Assembly: GCA_012521185.1 (NCBI GenBank)
Contig: JAAYMV010000096.1
Location: 1 to 36,060 of the forward strand
Origin: Bacillota bacterium
GTDB lineage: Bacteria; Bacillota; Limnochordia; Darwinibacteriales; DTU012
Direction: 5' to 3'
DNA: 36,060 nucleotides
This document shows, piece after piece, positions 17,072 to 25,017 of the stretch; position 1 is the first letter of the stretch, and every line of letters starts with the position of its first letter. The notes below the pieces were generated by a model that was not told where the DNA came from, made no database searches, and was given only the letters and a program-made list of their open reading frames with translations. Position numbers and translations under genes: made by a program.

Positions 17072-18319
17072 GTGATTACCGATAAACAAACTTTACGGGA
17101 AGTAGTACTTAGAGAAGTAAACAATGTTAAAATTACTGACATTCACACTCACATTTATGCTGAAGATTTTGGAGAATTATTACTCTGGGGTATTGATGAG
17201 CTAGTTACTTATCACTATCTAATTGCTGAGTATTTCCGTTACAGCAAAATGGATTATGCTGAATTCTTTGCTCTTTCTAAGAAAGAACAAGCAGATTTAA
17301 TCTGGCAAAAGTTATTTATTGAACATTCTCCAGTCAGTGAAGCACAACGTGGTGTTCTAACTGTTTTAGCTGAATTAGGTCTTGACGTTGCTTCTAGAGA
17401 TATCAACGCATATCGCGAATACTTTGCTAGTTTATCAACTTCTGAGTATATCGACAAAGTTTTCGAAGTATCTGGTGTTAAAAACGTAGTAATGACTAAC
17501 GACCCATTTGATCCAAATGAAAAACCGGTTTGGGACACTGTTGGCAACAACGATCCACGCTTTAAAGCCGCTCTACGCGTTGATCCATTATTAAACGATT
17601 ATGCTACTTCATACAAAAAACTTCAAGAATGGGGTTATGATGTAAGCCCAGATCTTGATGCTAAATCTATTGATGAAGTTAAACGTTTCTTATCCGACTG
17701 GATTACTAAAATGGACGCACTATACCTAGCAGTATCCTTACCACCAACCTTTACTGTACCTGAAAATTCTTTACGCTCCAGGATTGTAGAAAATTGTGTA
17801 ATTCCAGTTTGTCGTGAGCATAATATTCCTTTTGCCATGATGATCGGTGTAAATAAACTCGTTAACTACAAATTAGGTTTAGCTGGTGACTCTGTAGGTA
17901 AAGCAGATATTTCCACTGTTGAGTATCTCTGCAAAACTTACCCAGAAAATAAATTCATGGTTACTTTCTTATCTAAAGAAAACCAACACGAAGCTGCTAT
18001 TACAGCCCGTAAATTCGGTAACTTAATGCTTTTCGGCTGCTGGTGGTACCTAAACAACCCAAGTATTATTGATGAAATTACTCGTCTAAGAATGGAAACT
18101 CTTGGTCTATCCTTTATTCCACAGCACTCTGATGCTCGTGTCTTAGACCAATTAATTTACAAGTGGAGCCATTCCCGTAAAATCATCGCTGAAATCTTAA
18201 TCGATAAATACAATGATATATTAGATGCTAAATGGGCTATTAGCGAAGAAGAAATCCGTCGTGATGTTGAAGGTTTATTCAGCAATAACTTCTGGAACTT
18301 CATCGAACGCACTGAGTAA
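17072..18319 (+). CDS. uxaC: Uronate (glucuronate/galacturonate) isomerase, short divergent form
   Basis: 415 aa, shorter than the usual 465-470 aa. The GTG start follows AAGGAGGAG. It should isomerise D-glucuronate to D-fructuronate and D-galacturonate to D-tagaturonate (EC 5.3.1.12). It is an amidohydrolase-superfamily barrel with TDIHTHIY (His25, His27), MTNDPFDP (141-148), ALRVDP (Arg170), FGCWWYLNNP (321-330) and IPQHSDARVLDQ (349-360). The HSDAR form differs from the TDSRSF form of the E. coli-type enzyme and recalls the short Bacillus halodurans Bh0493-type isomerases (from memory). Last gene of the operon, 21 nt after uxaE and followed at once by a strong terminator. Confidence 0.85.
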   Translation: MITDKQTLREVVLREVNNVKITDIHTHIYAEDFGELLLWGIDELVTYHYLIAEYFRYSKMDYAEFFALSKKEQADLIWQKLFIEHSPVSEAQRGVLTVLAELGLDVASRDINAYREYFASLSTSEYIDKVFEVSGVKNVVMTNDPFDPNEKPVWDTVGNNDPRFKAALRVDPLLNDYATSYKKLQEWGYDVSPDLDAKSIDEVKRFLSDWITKMDALYLAVSLPPTFTVPENSLRSRIVENCVIPVCREHNIPFAMMIGVNKLVNYKLGLAGDSVGKADISTVEYLCKTYPENKFMVTFLSKENQHEAAITARKFGNLMLFGCWWYLNNPSIIDEITRLRMETLGLSFIPQHSDARVLDQLIYKWSHSRKIIAEILIDKYNDILDAKWAISEEEIRRDVEGLFSNNFWNFIERTE

Positions 18320-18327
18320 TCTAATAA

Positions 18328-18360
18328 TAAAACCCTCTGGTAATAACCAGAGGGTTTTTT
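18328..18360. terminator. Strong terminator of the uronate operon, probably bidirectional
   Basis: An 11-bp stem AACCCTCTGGT/ACCAGAGGGTT (18331-18341 and 18346-18356) with loop AATA is followed by T6 on the plus strand. On the minus strand the stem is followed by TTATTATTA, so it may also end the small minus-strand gene at 18380. Confidence 0.9.
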
Positions 18361-18379
18361 ATGTGTGTCTCCCATTTTC

Positions 18380-18619
18380 TTATGCTGGAGGCGGCGCTTC
18401 AACTACACTGACCAGCTGGTTGCACAAGAAAACTGCTTCTTGGAAACCACCTAAATCTGCTACTGGTCTACGAACAACAATGTAGTTGTCTCCTACTTCT
18501 CTTAATTGCCACTGTACATCAAAAAAGGCGTGGTCGCTATTAGTGGTGTAAATGAAGAACCAGGTATTAATATATTCTTCCAAAACATCTGGGCATAAAC
18601 AGTTGAATCGAATTCCCAC
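18380..18619 (-). CDS. Small protein of unknown function (79 aa)
   Basis: 79 aa from a GTG at 18617-18619 with a strong AGGAGG 7 nt upstream, which is the main reason to believe it. Not a family I recognise. It starts with MGIRFNCLCPDVLEEY and contains a beta-rich centre (WFFIYTTNS, VQWQLREVGDNYIVVRR) and ends AEAPPPA-like (VVEAPPPA). Two Cys are near the N-terminus; there is no signal peptide or membrane segment. It lies 86 nt after the Gfo/Idh/MocA gene on the same strand, so the two may be co-transcribed. No function is proposed. Confidence 0.6.
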   Translation of the reverse strand: MGIRFNCLCPDVLEEYINTWFFIYTTNSDHAFFDVQWQLREVGDNYIVVRRPVADLGGFQEAVFLCNQLVSVVEAPPPA

Positions 18620-18705
18620 ACTTTTCCCTCCTACTCTATCAGCATTTCATCACTCATAATACTATATGCTCCTAATTAGTAAGGGAAATAGGAAATTTGT
18701 CTTAT

Positions 18706-19926
18706 TTATCGTGTTAAACTGGCCAGACTCGGAAAATAAGTATAGTTAGTTAAATCCAATGTTACTCCTGCTTTAGCCCATGGGACTTCAGCCTTGCTTG
18801 GCATCGACCATTTTAAATAATTCTCCCGCAAAATTTGCTCTAAACCTTCCACGTAAATAAGGTTGCTAGTCTCATCAAATCTAATAACCTTATCAGGAAA
18901 ACGCTGAATTTGCAGCATACTTTCTTGGGCACCATTAATGCACATTGTTTGAGTTAAGGCTGCTTCGATACCGCATGGAATTGGCTCCCCATTTATAATC
19001 GCGTCGATCATTACCCATAATTTTCTCCGCGATTCCATAGTTGGATCCCCATAACTTCTCACTGTTCCGTCATTAAAATGTACAGTGATCTCCTTATTTA
19101 CACCATTAGTTTCATCATACTGGACTACTGCTTCCGAAAACTGATAATAAAAAGTTGGACCGACTGATTGGCGTACTGCATGACTAGCATAGAATAATAT
19201 TTCAACATCATCGGTGGTAATTACTCTAATAATGCTAGTATCAAAGTTTTCGATCGCGTTGGCTTTATACAACTCAGCTTCTACTTCTCGAATCTTTCCA
19301 CTGCTATCCATTGTTGGACCAATAACATAAAACATGTTATGTAGAAAATGAGCAGTAGCATTATTAGCTACACTATCTAAAATCCAATTCCCCTGCTGAT
19401 CCTGTTTTTTCCCTGCCCAACCACGCTGATAATAATCTAGATCCCGCGGCCATAAAACAATGGTTTTTAATCGCTTCGGATATCCGAGTTTACCAGCGAG
19501 AATGTCTTGTTTCAAGGCATTTATCGCTTTACTAAAAGACCATTGATAACCAATTCCAACTATTTTGCCAGCTTCATCCCGAGCTTCAATCAATTTCAAT
19601 GCATCTTGCACTGTGGCAGTAACAGGTTTTTCACATAAAACATGACTGCCATTTTCTAAGGCCAAACATGTCTGTTGATAGTGGAAATGAATTGGTGAGG
19701 AAATAACAGCTAAATCTGCTCGATGCTCCTTATAGAAACCTTCAAGTGAATCATAAACAGGGACATTTATTTCGTGCAACTTAGGTAAACTTGGTGCATT
19801 CTCGGGAAACGGATCTACAACACCTACAATAGAATACTCACGATTTCCAGGGTTTTCTAATAACTCTTTCACGTACCCATTACCATAACCGCCAATACCA
19901 ACCAAGACTATGGAAAGTTTATTCAT
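18706..19926 (-). CDS. Gfo/Idh/MocA-family oxidoreductase
   Basis: 406 aa. The N-terminal Rossmann domain starts SIVLVGIGGYGNGYV (the GxGxxG of NAD(P) binding) and contains VISSPIHFHYQ and the family signature CEKPVTATVQDA (EKP catalytic motif). The C-terminal part is the alpha/beta substrate domain, with NNATAHFLHNMFYVIG carrying the usual His. These enzymes oxidise or reduce sugars, inositols or sugar acids; the substrate is unknown. Its position beside the uronate operon and other sugar genes suggests carbohydrate metabolism. The ATG has a GAAGGGTG site. Confidence 0.88.
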   Translation of the reverse strand: MNKLSIVLVGIGGYGNGYVKELLENPGNREYSIVGVVDPFPENAPSLPKLHEINVPVYDSLEGFYKEHRADLAVISSPIHFHYQQTCLALENGSHVLCEKPVTATVQDALKLIEARDEAGKIVGIGYQWSFSKAINALKQDILAGKLGYPKRLKTIVLWPRDLDYYQRGWAGKKQDQQGNWILDSVANNATAHFLHNMFYVIGPTMDSSGKIREVEAELYKANAIENFDTSIIRVITTDDVEILFYASHAVRQSVGPTFYYQFSEAVVQYDETNGVNKEITVHFNDGTVRSYGDPTMESRRKLWVMIDAIINGEPIPCGIEAALTQTMCINGAQESMLQIQRFPDKVIRFDETSNLIYVEGLEQILRENYLKWSMPSKAEVPWAKAGVTLDLTNYTYFPSLASLTR

Positions 19927-20089
19927 CTTTTACACACCCTTCGCTTGTACAAATTACCACCTTAATTCTATTATGAAGGAATTTCAATGGTAACGCAACA
20001 TAATCATCATAAAAAGTCTTGTAATTAGCAAGGATATATGATAGCATGAACCATTCATTATTAAAAATCACATTCAAAGGAGAATGAAA

Positions 20090-21478
20090 TTGTCTACATT
20101 TAATAATTTAAACCTAAGTGCAGAAATCATGTCTGCCATTAATAAACTTGGTTTTGAAGAAGCAACACCTATTCAAGAAAAAACTATCCCTCCAGCACTG
20201 GCTGGTCATGATGTAATTGGCCAGGCACCAACCGGAACTGGTAAAACCATTTCTTTTGCTATCCCAATTGTGGAGAGAATTTCAGCGGAAGCTAACAAAC
20301 CGCAAGCCTTAGTAATTACTCCAACACGAGAACTAGCTATCCAAGTAGGCGAAGAAATAAACAAGGTAGCTCAATTTAAAGGAGTACATGCCTTACCAAT
20401 TTATGGTGGTCAAGATATCAATCGCCAAATTAGGGCGTTAAAGAAAAATCCACAGATTATCGTAGGCACGCCTGGTCGAATCATGGATCACCTGCGTCGT
20501 AGTACCATTCGGTTTCATAATCTTAAAATAGTTGTCCTAGATGAAGCAGATGAAATGCTAAACATGGGTTTCTTAGAGGATATCGAAACTATTTTACAAG
20601 CAGCTCCTAGTCAAAGGCAAACGTTGCTCTTTTCTGCTACCATGCCTAAGCAGATCGTTGCTTTAGCTAACAAATTTATGAACAATCCAGCAATGGTAAA
20701 AATTGCACCCAAGGCCATGACTGTCGACAATACCGAACAATACTACATTGAAATCCCCCATGGCAAAAAATTTGATACCCTCTGCAACTTATTAGATATG
20801 CATGCTCCAACTAGCGCAATTGTCTTTGGTCGCACTAAACGGGGCGTTGATGAGGTAACCGAAGCCTTAACTAAACGTGGTTATTCAGCTGAAGGTTTAC
20901 ATGGCGATTTAACCCAAGCTAGGCGTGATAGTGTTATGCGTCAATTCCGCAGTGGAGCAACTGAGATTTTAGTAGCCACTGATGTAGCCGCTCGTGGACT
21001 AGATATTGACAGTGTAACTCACGTTTACAACTTTGATATTCCGCAAGACCCAGAAAGCTATGTCCATCGAATCGGACGGACTGGACGGGCAGGACGGACT
21101 GGACTAGCAATAACTTTAATCACTCCCCGAGAATTATCCCAATTAAAATTTATAGAGCGCTTAACCAAGAAGAAAATTCAACGGTTATCTGCTCCTACCC
21201 TAACTGAAGCCCGTGAAGGGGCTCAACAAGTAGCAATAGAGCGCTTAATAGCAACTATTGAAGAGCAAACAGCAAATAGTTATCGGGGGCTAGCAGAAAG
21301 TCTTTTAGAACATCATGATTCAGTTACCTTGTTAGCTGCCGCTATAAAACTACTTACTAAAGAACCAAATACAACTCCAGTCAACATTACAGAAGAAAGA
21401 CCTAAACCCCAAACCCGCAAAAATCAGACCAAACGCCCTCGTAGCAATTCTCTTAAAAAACGCAAACGAAGAAAATAG
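20090..21478 (+). CDS. cshA: DEAD-box RNA helicase, CshA-like
   Basis: 462 aa from the TTG at 20090, with AAAGGAG 7 nt upstream. The in-frame ATG at 20084 touches the ribosome binding site and is less likely. All helicase motifs are present: FEEATPIQ (Q motif), APTGTGKT (I), PTRELAIQ (Ia), [15 protein letters not shown] (II), SATMPK (III), [19 protein letters not shown] and [10 protein letters not shown] (VI). The C-terminus is a short, very basic tail rich in KR/RK pairs, shorter than the RGG-type tail of B. subtilis CshA. Likely role: RNA unwinding in mRNA turnover and ribosome assembly, especially at low temperature. Monocistronic, ended by its own terminator. Confidence 0.92.
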   Translation: MSTFNNLNLSAEIMSAINKLGFEEATPIQEKTIPPALAGHDVIGQAPTGTGKTISFAIPIVERISAEANKPQALVITPTRELAIQVGEEINKVAQFKGVHALPIYGGQDINRQIRALKKNPQIIVGTPGRIMDHLRRSTIRFHNLKIVVLDEADEMLNMGFLEDIETILQAAPSQRQTLLFSATMPKQIVALANKFMNNPAMVKIAPKAMTVDNTEQYYIEIPHGKKFDTLCNLLDMHAPTSAIVFGRTKRGVDEVTEALTKRGYSAEGLHGDLTQARRDSVMRQFRSGATEILVATDVAARGLDIDSVTHVYNFDIPQDPESYVHRIGRTGRAGRTGLAITLITPRELSQLKFIERLTKKKIQRLSAPTLTEAREGAQQVAIERLIATIEEQTANSYRGLAESLLEHHDSVTLLAAAIKLLTKEPNTTPVNITEERPKPQTRKNQTKRPRSNSLKKRKRRK

Positions 21479-21486
21479 CGAGTATC

Positions 21487-21516
21487 AAGCCTTGAACCAA
21501 AATCAAGGCTTCTTTT
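21487..21516 (+). terminator. Terminator of the DEAD-box helicase gene
   Basis: Stem AAGCCTTGA/TCAAGGCTT (21487-21495 and 21503-21511) followed by CTTTTG, 8 nt after the stop codon. Confidence 0.75.
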
Positions 21517-21570
21517 GTATATAAAGTAATGTATAATATATTAGAAATGATCTATTTAGGAGGTAATACT

Positions 21571-23052
21571 ATGACTAACATGCCCCATGTTAAACTGGGT
21601 ATCGTTGCAGTAAGCAGAGACTGCTTTCCAATTGAACTAAGTACTAATCGACGAAAGGCTGTTGTTGCTGCTTGCCAGGAAAAAGATATCCAAATTGTTG
21701 AAATTCCAACAACTATTGAGAACGAAAAAGATGTATTACAAGCTTTAAAGGAACTTGAAGAAAATCAAGTTAACGCTTTAGTTGTCTATCTAGGCAATTT
21801 TGGGCCTGAAGGACCTGAAACACTATTAGCTCAAAAATTTAATAAACCAACTATGTTTGTGGCTGCCGCTGAAGAAAGTCAAGATAATCTGTTTAACGGT
21901 CGTGGCGACGCCTACTGCGGCATGTTAAATGCCTCTTACAGCTTGGGCTTAAGAAAACTGAACCCTTACATACCAGAGTATCCTGTAGGTGTACCTAGTG
22001 AAATTGCTGATATGATTAAGGACTTCACTGATATTGCTCGTGTATTATTAGGTCTATCTGCCCTAAAAATCTTTAGTTTTGGTCCACGTCCCCAAGATTT
22101 TTTAGCTTGCAATGCACCTATTAAACCATTATTTGATCTAGGCGTGGAAATCATGGAAAACTCCGAACTAGATCTATTTGAGTCTTTTAATAACCATGCC
22201 AATGATCCCAGAATTCCCGACCTAGTACACGAAATGGAGCAAGAACTAGATGCTGGCAATAACCATCCTGGAATCTTAACCAAATTAGCTCAATATGAGT
22301 TAACCCTATTAGACTGGATGGAAAATCATCTTGGTGCATCTAGCTATGGAATTTTTGCTAATAAATGCTGGCCAGCATTTCAAACACAATTTGGATTTGT
22401 CCCTTGCTATGTAAACTCCCGCTTAGCGGCTAAAGGTATTCCAGTCGCTTGTGAAACCGATATTTACGGTGCTTTAAGTGAATATATAGTAACCTGTGCC
22501 ACTGGGCTGCCAGCTACTTTATTAGATATTAACAATACGGTTCCGCAAGATATGTATCAAAGCAATGCAATACAGTTTAGGAATTATCAATTAACCGATT
22601 TATTTATGGGTTTCCATTGCGGCAATACACCAAGTTGTCATCTAAAAGATGCTGAGATGAAACATCAATTGATTATGCACCGTCTTTTGGAGCCTGAACA
22701 AGATCCAAATATTACCCGTGGTACCTTGGAAGGAACCATCAAACCTGGCCAAATCACTTTATTCCGTTTACAAAGCACAGCTGACTGTCAATTAAAAAGT
22801 TATGTGGCAGAAGGAGAAGTTATTGATGTGGATCCAAAATCCTTTGGTGGCATCGGAGTATTTGCTGTTAAAGAAATGGGACGTTTTTATCGTCATGTAC
22901 TGATTGCTAAACGGTTTCCACATCATGCCGCAATTGCCTTTAAGGCTGCTGGCAAAACCTTATTTGCGGTAATGAAAATGCTAGGCGTTGAAGACGTGTC
23001 GTTTAATCAGCCCGCCAACATGCTTTATAAGGATGAAAACCCATTTAAATAA
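21571..23052 (+). CDS. L-fucose/L-arabinose isomerase-family protein
   Basis: 493 aa from the ATG at 21571, chosen for the TAGGAGG 8 nt upstream; an ATG 42 nt earlier has none. The sequence has the layout of the FucI/AraA-like isomerase superfamily: an N-terminal flavodoxin-like half (LGIVAVSRDCFPIELS, ALVVYLGNFGPEGPE), a middle region with GIFANKCWPAFQ and ACETDIYGALSEY, and a C-terminal domain with GFHCGNTPSC and FPHHAAIAF. The Glu in CETD and the His residues could be the Mn2+ ligands used by this family. The substrate is not known; an aldose/ketose isomerisation of a plant-derived sugar is likely. Its stop codon lies in the hairpin shared with the convergent transporter gene. A TATAAT box at 21532-21537 may be its -10. 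Confidence 0.85.
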   Translation: MTNMPHVKLGIVAVSRDCFPIELSTNRRKAVVAACQEKDIQIVEIPTTIENEKDVLQALKELEENQVNALVVYLGNFGPEGPETLLAQKFNKPTMFVAAAEESQDNLFNGRGDAYCGMLNASYSLGLRKLNPYIPEYPVGVPSEIADMIKDFTDIARVLLGLSALKIFSFGPRPQDFLACNAPIKPLFDLGVEIMENSELDLFESFNNHANDPRIPDLVHEMEQELDAGNNHPGILTKLAQYELTLLDWMENHLGASSYGIFANKCWPAFQTQFGFVPCYVNSRLAAKGIPVACETDIYGALSEYIVTCATGLPATLLDINNTVPQDMYQSNAIQFRNYQLTDLFMGFHCGNTPSCHLKDAEMKHQLIMHRLLEPEQDPNITRGTLEGTIKPGQITLFRLQSTADCQLKSYVAEGEVIDVDPKSFGGIGVFAVKEMGRFYRHVLIAKRFPHHAAIAFKAAGKTLFAVMKMLGVEDVSFNQPANMLYKDENPFK

Positions 23053-23078
23053 GGAGAGCAAAAATTGCTCTCCTTTAA
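23050..23078. terminator. Bidirectional terminator between convergent genes
   Basis: Perfect 11-bp stem AAGGAGAGCAA/TTGCTCTCCTT (23051-23061 and 23065-23075) with a 3-nt loop. It overlaps the stop codon of the isomerase gene on one side and that of the MATE-like gene on the other. T-runs are short (TTTAAAT), so efficiency is uncertain. Confidence 0.65.
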
Positions 23079-24427
23079 ATATTAACACTAGTTTTCGATT
23101 GCAGCTTCACCGTTGGTATTTCTTTCTTACTAACACAAAAAAGATAAATTATCTCTACTACCTCGCAACCGAGCATACCAAATACCCCCACTAAGGCAGG
23201 ATTGGCTAAATTTAGGAATGATACTACAAACATGGTTACTGTTAATGACAATAAATTAACTATTTTACCAATACTTAAGTACTTAGTTTTCCGCTGATAC
23301 ATTAACATACCCCAAAAATATTCTCGCACAATCACGAAGAATGGCAAGATTACCATCCAGCGTAACACACCTACAGCTGGTTGAATAATATCAGCAGGAG
23401 CCTTAATCCAATTTAGTAATAACCATTTACCCAAACTAGTATAACCCATCAGGAAAATACAAAAAGAGAAAAAACAAGCAACAAAGAAGCCAAACACTTT
23501 CACTAAACTTCGCTGTTCTTCAGTTGTAGACATAAAGCTAATTGGAATTTGATGGAATGCTCCTAATGGACTAATAGCAATGTTGCCTAATCCCCAACCA
23601 ACTGCATAAGCAGACAGAGCAATTTCTGGTGCATAAGTTTGACCTAGTCCAGCATTAACAAGCGGTGTTCCTAATGACCTAATGAATCCCATCACAATTA
23701 AAGGACCAATAAATGTAAATATCATGCGATAAGTTAAAGGATTCTGCTTCTCCAGATACTTAAATTGACTTAGGTGTAAGATTCTTTCATTGACATTGCC
23801 TACCACTAATCGCTTGCCGATCATTAATACAATTAATTCAACTAACAAAGCACTTAAAAACATTAAGCCCGCTAAAACACTGCCTGGTACCTGCGTAAAG
23901 CGACCGATTACTCCAACAAATATGCTCACATAAAACATTCTGCTAATTGTTGATAATGTAATTAACCTGGTAGCTTGAAACTTAATTAAGATACCTTGAT
24001 AGTAATTTCTAATTGCTGATAAAATCGGGAAAAAGAAAATTATACGCAGGATAACAATGGCTGCTGATAATGTTTCTCCATCTAAATTCATTAATTTGGT
24101 AAAAATCAAAAATGATATTGGACTATAGATAAATATGGCAAATAAAATGCCGATAATAGTAATCAACCAAGTACAAAATACCCGTACTTTTCTCATACTG
24201 TCCTGATCAACCACTAAAGTCGAATAAGTTTGTCGTAACATCGTAATTGGACTTTCAAAAAGGTGCATCAAGCTTTTTGCCACTGCAAAAGCAGATATGT
24301 AGATTTCCGGTTTAGATAATCGGCCTAACCCAGCATTAAACAATGTGTGAGTTAAAGTAGTTAACAATGCTGTTATCGCTAAAGGAATGTAAAATACAAA
24401 CATTGATTTAATTGAGATCTGAATCAA
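23075..24427 (-). CDS. MATE/MOP-superfamily transporter
   Basis: 450 aa, about twelve hydrophobic segments. The two halves repeat each other: FNAGLGRLSKPEIYISAFAV near residue 30 and VNAGLGQTYAPEIALSAYAV near residue 265, each followed by a matching ISP or ESP-type stretch. This is the inverted-topology pattern of MATE and polysaccharide-exporter (MOP) proteins. Substrate unknown: drug export or lipid-linked glycan flipping are both possible. The start is uncertain. The TTG at 24425-24427 lies only 1 nt from GGAAAGGA, too close; the next ATG (24403) is 25 nt away from it. An initiation at a rare codon or at the ATG remains possible. Confidence 0.82.
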   Translation of the reverse strand: MIQISIKSMFVFYIPLAITALLTTLTHTLFNAGLGRLSKPEIYISAFAVAKSLMHLFESPITMLRQTYSTLVVDQDSMRKVRVFCTWLITIIGILFAIFIYSPISFLIFTKLMNLDGETLSAAIVILRIIFFFPILSAIRNYYQGILIKFQATRLITLSTISRMFYVSIFVGVIGRFTQVPGSVLAGLMFLSALLVELIVLMIGKRLVVGNVNERILHLSQFKYLEKQNPLTYRMIFTFIGPLIVMGFIRSLGTPLVNAGLGQTYAPEIALSAYAVGWGLGNIAISPLGAFHQIPISFMSTTEEQRSLVKVFGFFVACFFSFCIFLMGYTSLGKWLLLNWIKAPADIIQPAVGVLRWMVILPFFVIVREYFWGMLMYQRKTKYLSIGKIVNLLSLTVTMFVVSFLNLANPALVGVFGMLGCEVVEIIYLFCVSKKEIPTVKLQSKTSVNI

Positions 24428-24607
24428 ATCCTTTCCATACTATTATAATTAAGCTGTTATCTTAACCATAATTTATACTACTTATCATTAATATAGTACC
24501 CTATATTAGCCGCTGATTCAAGCTGACCTGGCTTACCAGGACGAACATCATATTAAGCTTTGGTTAACATTTTTTGTTCATTTTATGAAGGAGTTTTACT
24601 TTTTTCA

Positions 24608-24762
24608 TTGAATTATCCTAAATGAAAAACGAATAATGAATTTGAAGCATCTCTTGAGAACACGATGACGGATAATTTGAGTATGGGCACTGAAATTATC
24701 CTGAGTGAGTAGTGCAACCGGTCCAGGAGCTTACTATAGCAGTGGATCGGTTTGTTTTTTAT
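24608..24762 (+). ncRNA. Candidate structured RNA with terminator-like 3' end
   Basis: In order on the plus strand: a possible promoter TTGAAT-18-AATAAT (24608-24637); hairpin GGATAATTT/AAATTATCC (24670-24678 and 24693-24701); its loop GCACT (24687-24691) can pair with AGTGC (24711-24715) as a pseudoknot; then a 10-bp stem AACCGGTCCA/TGGATCGGTT (24716-24725 and 24743-24752, one G-U pair) followed by TGTTTTTTATT. AATTATCC at 24611-24618 offers an alternative partner for GGATAATT. No similarity to a known family was recognised and the strand is not proven. Confidence 0.4.
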
Positions 24763-24832
24763 TAAAGTATTGATATTTTCACACATTTCGTCACTAATTA
24801 GCAAAGGATTTTTAAGGAAGAAGGTCTTGATA

Positions 24833-24961
24833 ATGCCTTATTACTTCTTTCGTGAAATCTGGACTCCATTAGCAATTTTCGAGGTGCGCTTCTACAAGGA
24901 AATATATTCTAAAAAATTATTTATAAAGATTGGTAATCGAAATAAGCGAGTGGTTTTCTAA
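24833..24961 (+). CDS. Doubtful 42-aa basic ORF
   Basis: ATG with AGAAGG 8 nt upstream. It encodes a Lys/Arg/Phe-rich peptide (opening MPYYFFREIW) with no recognised homology or signal peptide. It sits between the candidate RNA terminator and the hairpin at 24969-25008. It may be chance or a remnant of an older gene. Confidence 0.2.
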   Translation: MPYYFFREIWTPLAIFEVRFYKEIYSKKLFIKIGNRNKRVVF

Positions 24962-24968
24962 TAAAATG

Positions 24969-25017
24969 GCGGATTGCTACTATTTCCCAGGAAATAGTAA
25001 CATTCCGCTATGCTTTT
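24969..25017. terminator. Long hairpin terminator after the heparinase-like gene
   Basis: About 19-bp imperfect stem with loop near 24988-24989, including TACTATTTCC/GGAAATAGTA, and GCGGA/TCCGC at its base. The minus strand then has CATTTTATTAG, the plus strand GCTTTTTAC, so it may work both ways. Confidence 0.75.

Larger units (their letters stand above)
24428..25016. other. Gene-poor stretch (589 nt) with several RNA hairpins
   Basis: This stretch separates two minus-strand genes. It contains a palindrome TAATATAG-TACC-CTATATTA (24489-24508), a hairpin CCTGG-CTTA-CCAGG (24527-24540), a structured block at 24608-24762 listed separately, a doubtful 42-codon ORF at 24833-24961 and a long terminator hairpin at 24969-25008. 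On the minus strand most of it would be the leader of the MATE-like gene. No recognised riboswitch or known small RNA consensus was identified by eye. Confidence 0.55.

Noticed and set aside
24608-24762. T-box, SAM, purine, cobalamin or c-di-GMP riboswitch
   Set aside because: The core consensus blocks of these classes (for example GGTGGNACCGCG of T-boxes) are absent; short resemblances such as GCAACCGG or GGCACTG are too small.
24752-24961. 69-aa ORF beginning in the T-run of the candidate RNA
   Set aside because: No ribosome binding site at its first ATG; only the shorter 42-codon version has one, and that is kept at low confidence.
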